Shown here one piece after another: positions 1-6,969 of a DNA stretch of 21,023 nucleotides. This DNA comes from FEN-987 sp035524675 (lineage in GTDB: Archaea; Thermoproteota; Bathyarchaeia; 40CM-2-53-6). The translations under genes and the position numbers were made by a program. Each line of letters starts with the position of its first letter. Within the stretch, counting starts at the first letter, position 1. A model generated the notes under the pieces. The model ran no database searches. It was not told where the DNA came from and saw only the letters and a program-made list of their open reading frames with translations. Location: positions 1-21,023 of the forward strand of contig DATKOK010000061.1 of NCBI GenBank assembly GCA_035524675.1. Direction: 5' to 3'.

Positions 1-10
1 ACGTAACCAG

Positions 11-20
11 TTTAATTATA
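11..20 (+). promoter_or_regulatory. TATA-like box for the split-barrel/prenyltransferase unit
   Basis: The stretch TTTAATTATA is centred about 26 bases before the ATG at 43. This is the usual archaeal spacing between TATA box and transcription start, so it predicts a leaderless mRNA starting at or next to that ATG. It is the reason for preferring 43 over the in-frame TTG at 37. Confidence 0.5.
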
Positions 21-42
21 ACGCCTGTCATGTTTTTTGCCT

Positions 43-531
43 ATGCGAAGCATCGCAGAATCTGACCCTCAAATAGTAGAAACATTGGAGAACGCGCTGA
101 TCTGCGAATTTACAGTCATATCACCTACTGGTCGACCGATAACGCACCCTCTGCTCCCCCTCTACGATTCTGAAGAGAGTAGACTCTACGTGACCTCGAG
201 CGTACTGTTCAGTAAGAAGCTTGATCACATTAAGAAGAACCCGAAAGTTTCAGCACTCTTCTCGAACAGGGAGGGAATACGAGTCTCACCGTACAGAACT
301 GTGCTTGTCAAGGGCAAGGCGAAGGTTGGGGAGGGAGACGTTCACCACGGATGGGAGAAGCTGCTCCCGCTGTGGAGGAAGAAGGAGCCGTTCATTGACA
401 ATTTTGTGAAGATGCGGTACGCGCTCCCACTATTCTGGGATAGATCCATTATTGAAATTGACCCTTCGAAATTGTACCTCTGGCCACGCGGAGACCTTGA
501 TAATCCGCCTAAAGTATTCGAGGTCTCGTAA
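43..531 (+). CDS. PPOX-type split-barrel flavin-binding protein
   Basis: The product is about 162 residues and resembles the pyridoxamine 5'-phosphate oxidase-like split-barrel family, whose members bind FMN, F420 or haem and usually act as soluble dimers. Visible features are an N-terminal strand pattern with a 'GRPITHPLLPLY' turn, then a helix with the family-typical 'KKLDHIKKNPKVSALF', then a strand 'YRTVLVKGKAKV'. The substrate cannot be told from sequence. An in-frame TTG at 37 would add two residues. The ATG at 43 is preferred because it sits at leaderless distance from the TATA-like box at 11-20. Its stop codon directly abuts the TTG start of the next gene, whose N-terminal third is itself split-barrel-like, so the two products probably work together, perhaps in quinone chemistry. 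Confidence 0.75.
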   Translation: MRSIAESDPQIVETLENALICEFTVISPTGRPITHPLLPLYDSEESRLYVTSSVLFSKKLDHIKKNPKVSALFSNREGIRVSPYRTVLVKGKAKVGEGDVHHGWEKLLPLWRKKEPFIDNFVKMRYALPLFWDRSIIEIDPSKLYLWPRGDLDNPPKVFEVS

Positions 532-1839
532 TTGGTTACCAAGGACCTTCTAGCGAAAGCATCATCATACTCTGAGGTTTCACTCTCATTCGTCGACGAT
601 GACGGCTACCCGTTCTCGGTTCCAGTCAAAGTTGAGGTTGACCAAGAGAATGGGTTCGTGAAGATCGCGAAACCCCAAACCCTTCCGACACTTGATGGGA
701 AAGAGATCTCGTTGACCTTCAACCACATCACACCTCTCCCGGCGGGAGGCTACACTGATAGACGATACGTTGTGTTATGGGGTAAACTCTCGGATGCAGC
801 AGACGGTTTCCGTTTGAAGCCAGCTAAAGGTTACGTGTGGGATGAGAAAGAAGTGCCGTTCTTTCAATATTCCGAGATGAAGGTTTCTAGAGCTCGACGG
901 TACCTGAATGAGTTGAATGAGAAACCGTGGATGTCCACTCCATGGTTAATCATGAGAACTTTCAGGCTTCCGTTCATAGTCGCCACCCTGCTCCCGGTCC
1001 TAATAGGGAGCGCAATTGCTTACCGCGCAGGACATTTCGACTGGATTCTCTTATCGTTGACGCTTAGCGGTGCTTTGCTGATGCACCTGGGAGCGAATAC
1101 AGCTAATGATTATTACGACACGCACCTCGGGGCGGATGATATCAACACGACGCCCACGCCTTTCAGCGGTGGTTCGAGAATCATACAGTACGGTTTGCTT
1201 CCAGGCAGATTTGTTCTATCGCTCGCCTCGGCGACATACTTGCTTGGTATGCTCATCGGAATGTACCTGGTGTTCACTCGAGGTTTGCCTGTTCTCGTAA
1301 TTGGACTAATCGGATTTCTCATCAGTTGGGGTTACACTGCGCCACCCTTGAAGCTGGTTTACCGAGGATTGGGAGAATTAGGCGTTGGGTTAGGTTTCGG
1401 CCCCATACTTGTTTTAGGTTCTTACTACGTGCAGGCTCAATCCTTCAGCTTAGAAGCTTTGCTTGCATCTATTCCACTAGGTCTGCTGGTCATGTTGATT
1501 CTGTACGTTAACGAGATTCCGGACCGAACGTGGGATGATGAAGCGGGTAAGAGAACATTCGTTGCACGAATTAAGGAAAGTGCGATCGTGAGAGGATACG
1601 AAATAACGATGATTGCCGTGTACGGGATAATTCTAGGAGGCGCGTTAACTCGAATCTTTCCGTTATCAATCATAATCGCTTTACTGACGTTACCCTTGGC
1701 CGTTAGGGAAAAGCGACTAATCGGCGGGAACTTGGGGAATCCCTACGGACTCATACCAGCCATGTCTTCAAACATCAAGATATTCTTGTACACCGCAATT
1801 CTAATGCTTGCAGGGTATTTGATATCCTTCCTTCTCTGA
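532..1839 (+). CDS. Split-barrel / UbiA (MenA-like) prenyltransferase fusion
   Basis: This 435-residue protein has two parts. Residues 1 to about 130 are soluble and split-barrel-like ('DGYPFSVPVKVEV', later 'RRYVVLWGKL'). Residues 138-435 form a polytopic UbiA-family prenyltransferase. The first Asp-rich motif is N192-D193-Y-Y-D196 with D202, and the second is D331-R-T-W-D335 followed by G339-K340-R. 'SWGYTAPPLKLVYRGLGE' and 'GPILVLGSYYVQ' match the MenA branch (dihydroxynaphthoate prenyltransferase) better than ubiquinone or archaeol enzymes. A MenA is normally about 300 residues, so the N-terminal 135 are extra. The TTG start directly follows the upstream stop codon, and no ATG lies before the membrane domain except inside the soluble domain. 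It probably prenylates a quinone precursor at the membrane; the role of the extra domain is inferred only. Confidence 0.82.
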   Translation: MVTKDLLAKASSYSEVSLSFVDDDGYPFSVPVKVEVDQENGFVKIAKPQTLPTLDGKEISLTFNHITPLPAGGYTDRRYVVLWGKLSDAADGFRLKPAKGYVWDEKEVPFFQYSEMKVSRARRYLNELNEKPWMSTPWLIMRTFRLPFIVATLLPVLIGSAIAYRAGHFDWILLSLTLSGALLMHLGANTANDYYDTHLGADDINTTPTPFSGGSRIIQYGLLPGRFVLSLASATYLLGMLIGMYLVFTRGLPVLVIGLIGFLISWGYTAPPLKLVYRGLGELGVGLGFGPILVLGSYYVQAQSFSLEALLASIPLGLLVMLILYVNEIPDRTWDDEAGKRTFVARIKESAIVRGYEITMIAVYGIILGGALTRIFPLSIIIALLTLPLAVREKRLIGGNLGNPYGLIPAMSSNIKIFLYTAILMLAGYLISFLL

Positions 1840-1890
1840 AGTCAGCTAGCACTAGGTACGACCGTTGAGCTAGTTATTCTCTTGATGATC

Positions 1891-3108
1891 CTAGGTTTGC
1901 TTTGGTTTCACAAATAGTGTCGCCGCGATTGCGCCCAGTAACGCTGCCGCGCTTCCAGCCAAGAGCGCGAAGAAGAAACTTTTTGTGGCATCCAGAATGT
2001 ACCCCGTCAAGACTGCAACGACAATTCCTGCAATGTTACCGCCGAAATTTTGAACACCACTCATGGTCCCTGTAAATTCCTTCGGCGTAGCCTCCACTAG
2101 AGCGACCCATAGCGAAGGTGTCGAGAAACCTAACGCTGCCCCTGCGAGGCACAGAGCAAAAAGTGCGGTGTACGGATCGGGAGCGTAGGCAGTTGCTAGA
2201 AGCATGACAGCAGCTAGAGTCATCCCCACAGTGAACAGCTTGCAGCGCAAGCCGACAGGTGCAGCCCCTCTCTTCACTAGATAGTCAGATAGGAAACCGC
2301 CAACAAGGACAAGTGTAACAACCGCAGCCAAGAGAGGAAGAGTCGAGAATATTCCCGCGTTCAGAATTTTGAATCCTTGCTGGCGCACCAGATATGTCGG
2401 CAACCACAAGTTCAGGTAATATGCCACGTATCCTTGACCGAAACTGGCGACCGCAAGCCCCAAGCCAAGTGGACTCAAGACCACGGGTAAAGTATCGCGA
2501 ACCCGAAGCTGAGGCACGGTTTTCAGACTAGGTCTCTCAGCTTCTGGATCATTCCTAAACCCAAAGAACCACGCAATGCACCATACCAAGCCGAGTACGC
2601 CTGTAACATAGAACGCGGATTGCCAGCCATAACTTACAGCAAGCCATGCAGCGATTGGAAAAGCGAAAACTGGTCCCAATCGTCCTCCAGAAATCCATAT
2701 GGACGTGGCTCTTGCTCGCTGATCTTTGTTGAACCAAGCGGATGAGGTTACTTTTGCGCCTGAGACAAAGTTCGGGGCCTGAGTTATTCCGAGGGCAACT
2801 CGCAATGAGAGGAGAGCGAGGAATGAGTTTGCGAATCCTGTCATTATCGTAATGATAGATGTGGCCGCTATGCCGAGAAGCATGCTGAATTTTGCTCCGA
2901 ACCGATCGGTTGCCCATCCGGCCAGGGGTTGGAGGAAGGTGTATACCCAGAGGAATCCTGAGAGGAGTAATCCTAACTGCCAATCAGTTAAGTGAAATTC
3001 TTTCGCGAGAACAGGTGCTACAGGCGATAGGTTAAGTCGTAAGACGAAGGTGACGAAGATGCCCATTCCGGTTAGGAAAGCTATGGCCCATGGGTTGCGA
3101 AGACTCAC
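1891..3108 (-). CDS. MFS transporter, ACS-like (organic anion symporter type)
   Basis: The product is a 405-residue major facilitator with about 12 hydrophobic segments. The loop 2-3 signature is G64-W-A-T-D-R-F-G-A-K73. The N-terminal helix carries R24 and N26, and residues 106-117 read 'LGITQAPNFVSG', which is the layout of the anion:cation symporter (ACS) group that moves organic acids such as sugar acids and phthalate. The substrate is unknown. The start is GTG, with a GAGG purine block 8 bases upstream (minus strand). The gene ends convergently with the prenyltransferase, 51 bases apart. The next MFS gene upstream on this strand is of a different subgroup, so the pair is not a simple tandem duplication. 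Confidence 0.85.
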   Translation of the reverse strand: MSLRNPWAIAFLTGMGIFVTFVLRLNLSPVAPVLAKEFHLTDWQLGLLLSGFLWVYTFLQPLAGWATDRFGAKFSMLLGIAATSIITIMTGFANSFLALLSLRVALGITQAPNFVSGAKVTSSAWFNKDQRARATSIWISGGRLGPVFAFPIAAWLAVSYGWQSAFYVTGVLGLVWCIAWFFGFRNDPEAERPSLKTVPQLRVRDTLPVVLSPLGLGLAVASFGQGYVAYYLNLWLPTYLVRQQGFKILNAGIFSTLPLLAAVVTLVLVGGFLSDYLVKRGAAPVGLRCKLFTVGMTLAAVMLLATAYAPDPYTALFALCLAGAALGFSTPSLWVALVEATPKEFTGTMSGVQNFGGNIAGIVVAVLTGYILDATKSFFFALLAGSAAALLGAIAATLFVKPKQT

Positions 3109-3486
3109 TTCGTGTACCTCAATCGAGAGCGACTTGACCTGTCAATAGGATAGAACGTTGGCCAATCTGCAACTCATGGTAACGGAACTCGAATTGTACC
3201 TATTTCTTCTGTTCTAATTTAGCGATCCTTCTCTCTAATTCTTCCATTTTCTTGGCTAATCCGTGAATAGCTTCGTGGTGGCCGTGGCTATGGTCAACTA
3301 ATTCATTGAGCAGCTTCTTGAGTTGTCTAGCTGACTTTTCCTCTACCATTAACTGTCTACCACTGGCTTGTTCAATCCAGCTGCCTGTTATTAGACTCGC
3401 CCCCGTGTCTTCTATCCGTTTCCTCGTGTGATCGACGGATGTTACGGTGTGCTAATGTTCGCGGTCAGGACGAACATAGTTAGTGT
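3109..3486. other. 378-base interval between two MFS genes
   Basis: No large gene fits here. On the minus strand the interval holds a 49-codon reading frame at 3200-3349, annotated separately. The same frame stays open upstream to a stop codon at 3452-3454 without any ATG, GTG or TTG. No convincing terminator hairpin or RNA gene was seen. Confidence 0.5.
3200..3349 (-). CDS. His-rich coiled-coil microprotein (49 aa)
   Basis: The minus strand encodes a 49-residue protein starting at ATG 3349 and ending in TAG. It begins MVEEKSARQLKKLL, has a central 'DHSHGHHEAIH' block with five histidines in eleven residues, and ends with a charged amphipathic heptad-like helix 'LAKKMEELERRIAKLEQKK'. The composition (Lys, Glu, Leu, periodic hydrophobics) is what a real small helical protein looks like and is unlikely in random intergenic DNA. 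I recognise no family. The frame is open for 34 further codons upstream but lacks a normal start, so either the ATG is the true start or the gene is a 5'-truncated remnant. The His block could bind metal, and the helix could mediate oligomerisation; both are inference. It lies between two MFS genes on the same strand. Confidence 0.55.
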   Translation of the reverse strand: MVEEKSARQLKKLLNELVDHSHGHHEAIHGLAKKMEELERRIAKLEQKK

Positions 3487-4668
3487 TCAGGTAGAAATGC
3501 CATTCAGGCAGCTCTTTTCTTCGAGTTTGAACCAGATCAGAAACCCGTTAGCTATCGCGAATACTAGCGTAACTATGAAAGGTAGTTTCGGGGAAACGTT
3601 GTCCCACATCCAACCGCCAAGCAACGGGGAAACTATCGAGGCAATGCCTCCAATCAGACTTAACGATCCAATAGTTTGCCCAAAGTTTTGTCGTCCGAAG
3701 TGATCGATGACGTAGGCGTTGAGCGCTGGAACCCAGAGGCTGTACACGAGTCCTGCAAATACTGCGGAAATATACGCGAACTCAGGCCTCCAACCAAAAA
3801 GCAGAGGCAGGAATGCTCCGATCGCGCTCCATTCGCTTGCTGCAAGAAAAGGAATTCTGCCGACCCTATCAAGCCTTGAACCCAAAGTCAGTCCGGTCAC
3901 GGCCGGTATCCCTGCTGAGATCGCGATTACAATTCCAAGCTGCTCAGTGGAGGCCGCCATCTCTTTGAACACGTACAGCGTCCAAAACGGGAGGGAGACC
4001 CTCCATGCAAACGAGTCAACAGCCACCACAATCATCAAAGGCAACAATTTTCGAGTCGGCTGAAATGTCCAAGCCTTACGATGAGTTTCACGTTCAACTC
4101 TAATCGGATGATAACCGACAACGATCAAGATCAACGCAGTAGCGATGAGTACTGAGGATATGACAAAGGTCGAATTCTTGATGATCGAGAGAACGGTGGC
4201 AATGTAGCCACCGACGACGGGGGCAATCGTGGCCGCGGCTTCCGTAACTCCAAGGTCGAGGCTGAACACTTTCCCCACTCCTCCCTCAGTCGCATGATCA
4301 CCAAGCGCCGCGGAAGTGGCAGTTCCGCGGATTGCGTAATCTAGCGCTGTCAATGTGATTCCAGCGCCCAAGATTATCCAGAAGCTTGCGAGAGAGTACG
4401 AGACGAAGCCGGCTAGTGTGATAAGTCCCCCGATTATTATGAAGAGTTTCCGACCGAATCTATCCATCATGGCTCCAGTTGGAAGCCGAAGAAGAGTGGC
4501 GCCTATGCCTCCGACAGTCTGGGCTTGCCCAACGAAGGTAATACTTACTCCCAGAGCAACGATCAACGGTGCAACTGATGGGGAACTGAATCCAATAGCG
4601 AATCCAACGAGTGCGTCAGATGCGATCAGAAGTGAGATCTGCTGACCAGCACTCTTGAATTCGAGCAT
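3487..4668 (-). CDS. MFS transporter, drug-efflux-like
   Basis: The product is a 393-residue major facilitator with about 12 membrane segments. The classical motif is G65-A-M-M-D-R-F-G-R-K74, and the matching degenerate motif of the second half is G263-S-R-L-D-R-V-G-R271, which shows the internal duplication of the fold. 'GGIGATLLRLPTGAMMD' and an acidic residue in helix 4 ('TALDYAIRG') suggest a proton-driven efflux or sugar/drug transporter, but no substrate can be named. The ATG at 4668 is the first start in the frame. The His-rich microprotein gene follows downstream after about 140 bases. Confidence 0.85.
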   Translation of the reverse strand: MLEFKSAGQQISLLIASDALVGFAIGFSSPSVAPLIVALGVSITFVGQAQTVGGIGATLLRLPTGAMMDRFGRKLFIIIGGLITLAGFVSYSLASFWIILGAGITLTALDYAIRGTATSAALGDHATEGGVGKVFSLDLGVTEAAATIAPVVGGYIATVLSIIKNSTFVISSVLIATALILIVVGYHPIRVERETHRKAWTFQPTRKLLPLMIVVAVDSFAWRVSLPFWTLYVFKEMAASTEQLGIVIAISAGIPAVTGLTLGSRLDRVGRIPFLAASEWSAIGAFLPLLFGWRPEFAYISAVFAGLVYSLWVPALNAYVIDHFGRQNFGQTIGSLSLIGGIASIVSPLLGGWMWDNVSPKLPFIVTLVFAIANGFLIWFKLEEKSCLNGIST

Positions 4669-4824
4669 GTGAGGAAGCCCCTACTGCGACAATCATTGAT
4701 GGCACTATCCTGCCACGGAGTTGCCTATGAAGGAAGTTCATGATTGCGAGATATGCGGAGAAAGATCGCGCTGAAGGGACGGATTTCGAAACGTCGCATT
4801 TCTAATTAAGAAAAGGGAGTAAAG

Positions 4825-5631
4825 CTATGTGGTCGAAATTTCGTAGACTACTTGCACGTTGACTGATACTTGTAAGGTTCCAGTCTGAATCGGTGTTGGA
4901 GTTCCGGTGCCGGCAGCGTTCATCTTGGCGTTGAGGTATGGTTGGTATACGTAGGCTGGGGTGATGGATACGACTCCTGTTATTCGAACTCCGAGGGCAG
5001 TTGCCATGGTTTGTGCTTGGTTTGAAGCGTCTTGGACTGCTTTCTGGAGAGCTTGTTTCTGTAGGTTTGCGTAGGTGCCGCTTGTGAAGGTGAAGGTGAT
5101 CCCGCTAACCTCGTTAGCTCCGCTCTGGGTCGCAGCATCTAACACTCTACCTATTGACCCCATGTCCGTGACCGAGATTTGAATCGCATTTCGAACTGCA
5201 TAGCCGACCAGTTGTTGAGTGGTGGTGGTGCAGGTGAGCGCTTGTACTGAACTACTTGCGATTAGACAAGTGTTGGGTTGCGAGTATACTGGTGTTAGGC
5301 TGTAATCAGTGGTGGTTATGTTATCCTTCGTGATACTCGGGTTTACGCCACTTAAGCCTAGGATTGCTTGTATTACCTGACTCATGGTGTTCGCGTTGTC
5401 TCTTGCTGCTTGATCCGCAGTTGGAGCTTGGTTATTCACAGCTAAATTGAGTTGGGCTTCATCAGGAGCAGCTTCGACAGTTCCAGCACCATTAACGGTA
5501 ATAGTGTTCTGGTTCGAGTTTCCTGGGCCACTAGCGATCATCGTCGGTCGCATGATAGCAAAGACGCTTACTATGACGAGGGCGATGATGGCGAGTGCAA
5601 CTAGGTAATTGCCTTTATTCACATCAGTCAT
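4825..5631 (-). CDS. Membrane-anchored SIMPL-domain (DUF541) protein
   Basis: The product of about 268 residues begins with a short charged N-terminus and one hydrophobic segment ('NYLVALAIIALVIVSVFAIM'), then an extracytoplasmic domain. 'ITVNGAGTVEAAPDEAQLNLAV' and the later 'LQKQALQKAVQDASNQAQTM', 'ALGVRITGVVSI' and closing 'VSVNVQVVYEI' are hallmarks of the SIMPL/DUF541 (YggE-like) family. It is therefore probably held outside the cell by an uncleaved signal anchor. Two cysteines 12 residues apart (about C122 and C134) lie in an insertion and could form a disulfide. An ATG at 5664 would add 11 residues, but the ATG at 5631 sits better relative to the upstream TTAAAT element and directly precedes the anchor. 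The biochemical function of the family is poorly defined. Confidence 0.8.
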   Translation of the reverse strand: MTDVNKGNYLVALAIIALVIVSVFAIMRPTMIASGPGNSNQNTITVNGAGTVEAAPDEAQLNLAVNNQAPTADQAARDNANTMSQVIQAILGLSGVNPSITKDNITTTDYSLTPVYSQPNTCLIASSSVQALTCTTTTQQLVGYAVRNAIQISVTDMGSIGRVLDAATQSGANEVSGITFTFTSGTYANLQKQALQKAVQDASNQAQTMATALGVRITGVVSITPAYVYQPYLNAKMNAAGTGTPTPIQTGTLQVSVNVQVVYEISTT

Positions 5632-5817
5632 GGTTCTCAACCAGCAATTGTTGTGCAGCAGCATTTAACCTACAGTTTAGAACGAAACATAATCTCATTC
5701 CATCATAACATGAAGGATTTAGTTGTCGCGTACTATTTTCTCGAACATCAGCTTCTAGGATGCAGCGTCAGAGCCATGACGTTCGGAATCGACTAATTTT
5801 GACTCAATTTTACGGTA

Positions 5818-5840
5818 CTTCCCATTGTCGTAATGGGAAG
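5818..5840. repeat. Perfect 9-5-9 inverted repeat abutting a TATA box
   Basis: CTTCCCATT (5818-5826) is exactly complementary to AATGGGAAG (5832-5840), with a 5-base centre GTCGT. It ends two bases before the TTAAAT element at 5843-5848 and so covers the TFB-recognition region. That position suits a dimeric regulator's operator. A hairpin role is also possible. Confidence 0.5.
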
Positions 5841-5842
5841 GG

Positions 5843-5848
5843 GTTAAA
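5843..5848 (+). promoter_or_regulatory. TATA-like box for SRPBCC gene
   Basis: TTAAAT lies about 26-28 bases before the GTG at 5874, predicting a leaderless transcript. It supports the GTG as start, since no in-frame ATG is near. Confidence 0.45.
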
Positions 5849-5873
5849 TCTATGACGTAAGGCATGATGTCGC

Positions 5874-6305
5874 GTGATCAGTTTGGTATACATAAAAGAT
5901 GAAGGCGTATTCGACGCTCCGATAGATAAAATCTGGCGATTCCTTCAAGACGATAACGCTAACCACGAACACCGATCGGTAAGATTCTCAAAAGTCATTG
6001 AACGGTCTGGAAATCACATGGTTGTGGAGATGGAAGCGAATAGCCCGGACGGCAAATCGTTCAAGCAAACGGCCAAGTTCACGTTTAACCCGCCGAAAAG
6101 TTTCGACATGGAATTCCTGTCAGGTCCGATGACTGGAACCAAGCACACTCACACTTACACTCCCATGGGAGCGAAGACAAAGGTAGAGGTTGCAGGTGAT
6201 TTCAAGATTCAGGGGTTGGATGAGCAAGCGGTTCGAAAAGGCGCTCTCGCTCAGTTAGCTCAACTCTTTGACGAAGACAACGCTGCACTGCAACAGTACA
6301 AGTAG
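5874..6305 (+). CDS. SRPBCC (START/Bet v 1-like) domain protein
   Basis: The product is 143 residues. The N-terminal 'EGVFDAPIDKIWRFLQDD' is the usual entry strand and first helix of the SRPBCC fold. A run of alternating strands follows ('HMVVEMEANSPDG', 'FKQTAKFTF', 'KTKVEVAGDFKI'), and a long C-terminal helix ('VRKGALAQLAQLFDEDNAALQQ') closes the hydrophobic cavity. Such proteins bind or transform hydrophobic ligands; the ligand here is unknown. The start is GTG, chosen because the TTAAAT element places transcription start at or just before it and no ATG is in frame. It appears monocistronic: a perfect inverted repeat precedes the promoter and another hairpin follows the stop codon by 18 bases. 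Confidence 0.78.
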   Translation: MISLVYIKDEGVFDAPIDKIWRFLQDDNANHEHRSVRFSKVIERSGNHMVVEMEANSPDGKSFKQTAKFTFNPPKSFDMEFLSGPMTGTKHTHTYTPMGAKTKVEVAGDFKIQGLDEQAVRKGALAQLAQLFDEDNAALQQYK

Positions 6306-6323
6306 TTAGAAACCTCTAGACCT

Positions 6324-6346
6324 GGTTGGTTATCTCCTAACCAACC
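6324..6346 (+). terminator. Hairpin after SRPBCC gene
   Basis: GGTTGGTTA (6324-6332) pairs perfectly with TAACCAACC (6338-6346) around a 5-base loop, 18 bases after the SRPBCC stop codon. A CCCTTTT tract follows at 6354-6360. It is likely an RNA 3'-end structure, though archaeal termination depends mostly on the U-rich tract. Confidence 0.5.
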
Positions 6347-6478
6347 CACCTGTCCCTTTTCACCGAACAGCTTCTGATTTTTCGCTCCGCAACGACTTGG
6401 TACGGGTTCTTGAACTTGAACTAGAAATGTAATAAGATGTTCTAGTGACGTTAGCAGTTGCTAGGAGCGGAATGGGAC

Positions 6479-6922
6479 ATGGTTGGACGAAAGTTGTTTG
6501 TTAATGAAGACGAAGTGCCGATGAAGAGAGTGCAACGCGTGGGTTCCTCAGGATACGGCTACATTCGCACGCTCATTGACCCGGAAACGATCGGATCTGC
6601 TAATGCAGTTCTAGGTACCATGATCATTCCTCCAGGTCAAACTGAACCTATGTTGCCGCATGCCCATTTCGAATATGATGAGTCAGAATACATAGTCGCA
6701 GGGGAGGGATATGCAATGTTGGGTCCTTCCAAGGATAAACTGGAACGCTACGAACTGAAACCTGGAAGCGCATTTTTCGTTCCCTCAGGCTATGCCCACA
6801 GCGTTGCCAATACTGGTAAAGAAGAGATGAAGATCGCTTTCTCATTCTATCCTGCGTGGGTAAAGGGCAGAGCCTACAGAGAAATCGCTACAGAACTTAC
6901 CGATTTGAAAAAATCAGCGTGA
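6479..6922 (+). CDS. Single-domain cupin protein
   Basis: The product is about 147 residues and is a small cupin with both metal motifs intact. Motif 1 gives H61-x-H63-x4-E68 inside 'PGQTEPMLPHAHFEYDESEY', followed six residues later by G. Motif 2 is 'PGSAFFVPSGYAHSVANTG' with the last ligand H107. A divalent metal site on the double-stranded beta-helix is therefore expected. The reaction (isomerase, dioxygenase or sensor) cannot be inferred. An in-frame TTG at 6458 would add seven residues; the ATG at 6479 is preferred because a GGAG element lies 12 bases before it. A T5 tract at 6951-6955 follows the gene. The neighbours are an SRPBCC gene upstream and a convergent aminotransferase downstream. 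Confidence 0.8.
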   Translation: MVGRKLFVNEDEVPMKRVQRVGSSGYGYIRTLIDPETIGSANAVLGTMIIPPGQTEPMLPHAHFEYDESEYIVAGEGYAMLGPSKDKLERYELKPGSAFFVPSGYAHSVANTGKEEMKIAFSFYPAWVKGRAYREIATELTDLKKSA

Positions 6923-6950
6923 GTTCTTTCAGAAATGCTTTAGAAAATCA

Positions 6951-6955
6951 TTTTT
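6951..6955 (+). terminator. T-tract between convergent cupin and aminotransferase
   Basis: A TTTTT run lies 29 bases after the cupin stop codon, and an A-rich stretch just before it gives T runs on the other strand for the aminotransferase. Archaeal RNA polymerase often terminates at such tracts without a hairpin. Confidence 0.35.
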
Positions 6956-6969
6956 CCCGAGTTCTCTGG

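Noticed and set aside
2555..2983. Long minus-strand frame inside the ACS-like MFS gene
   Set aside because: It lies in another frame of a clear transporter gene and has no protein-like signature. Similar antisense frames at 8772-9276, 10111-10299 and 12908-13189 were rejected for the same reason.
4727..4774. Fifteen-residue plus-strand frame with a CEICGE zinc-knuckle-like motif
   Set aside because: It looks like the beginning of a small zinc protein, but it stops at once and neither shifted frame continues with a second CxxC. It is probably chance or an unrecognisable remnant.
5710..5796. Twenty-eight-codon plus-strand frame between the SIMPL and SRPBCC genes
   Set aside because: No SD, no clear TATA spacing and no domain-like pattern; too short to support.
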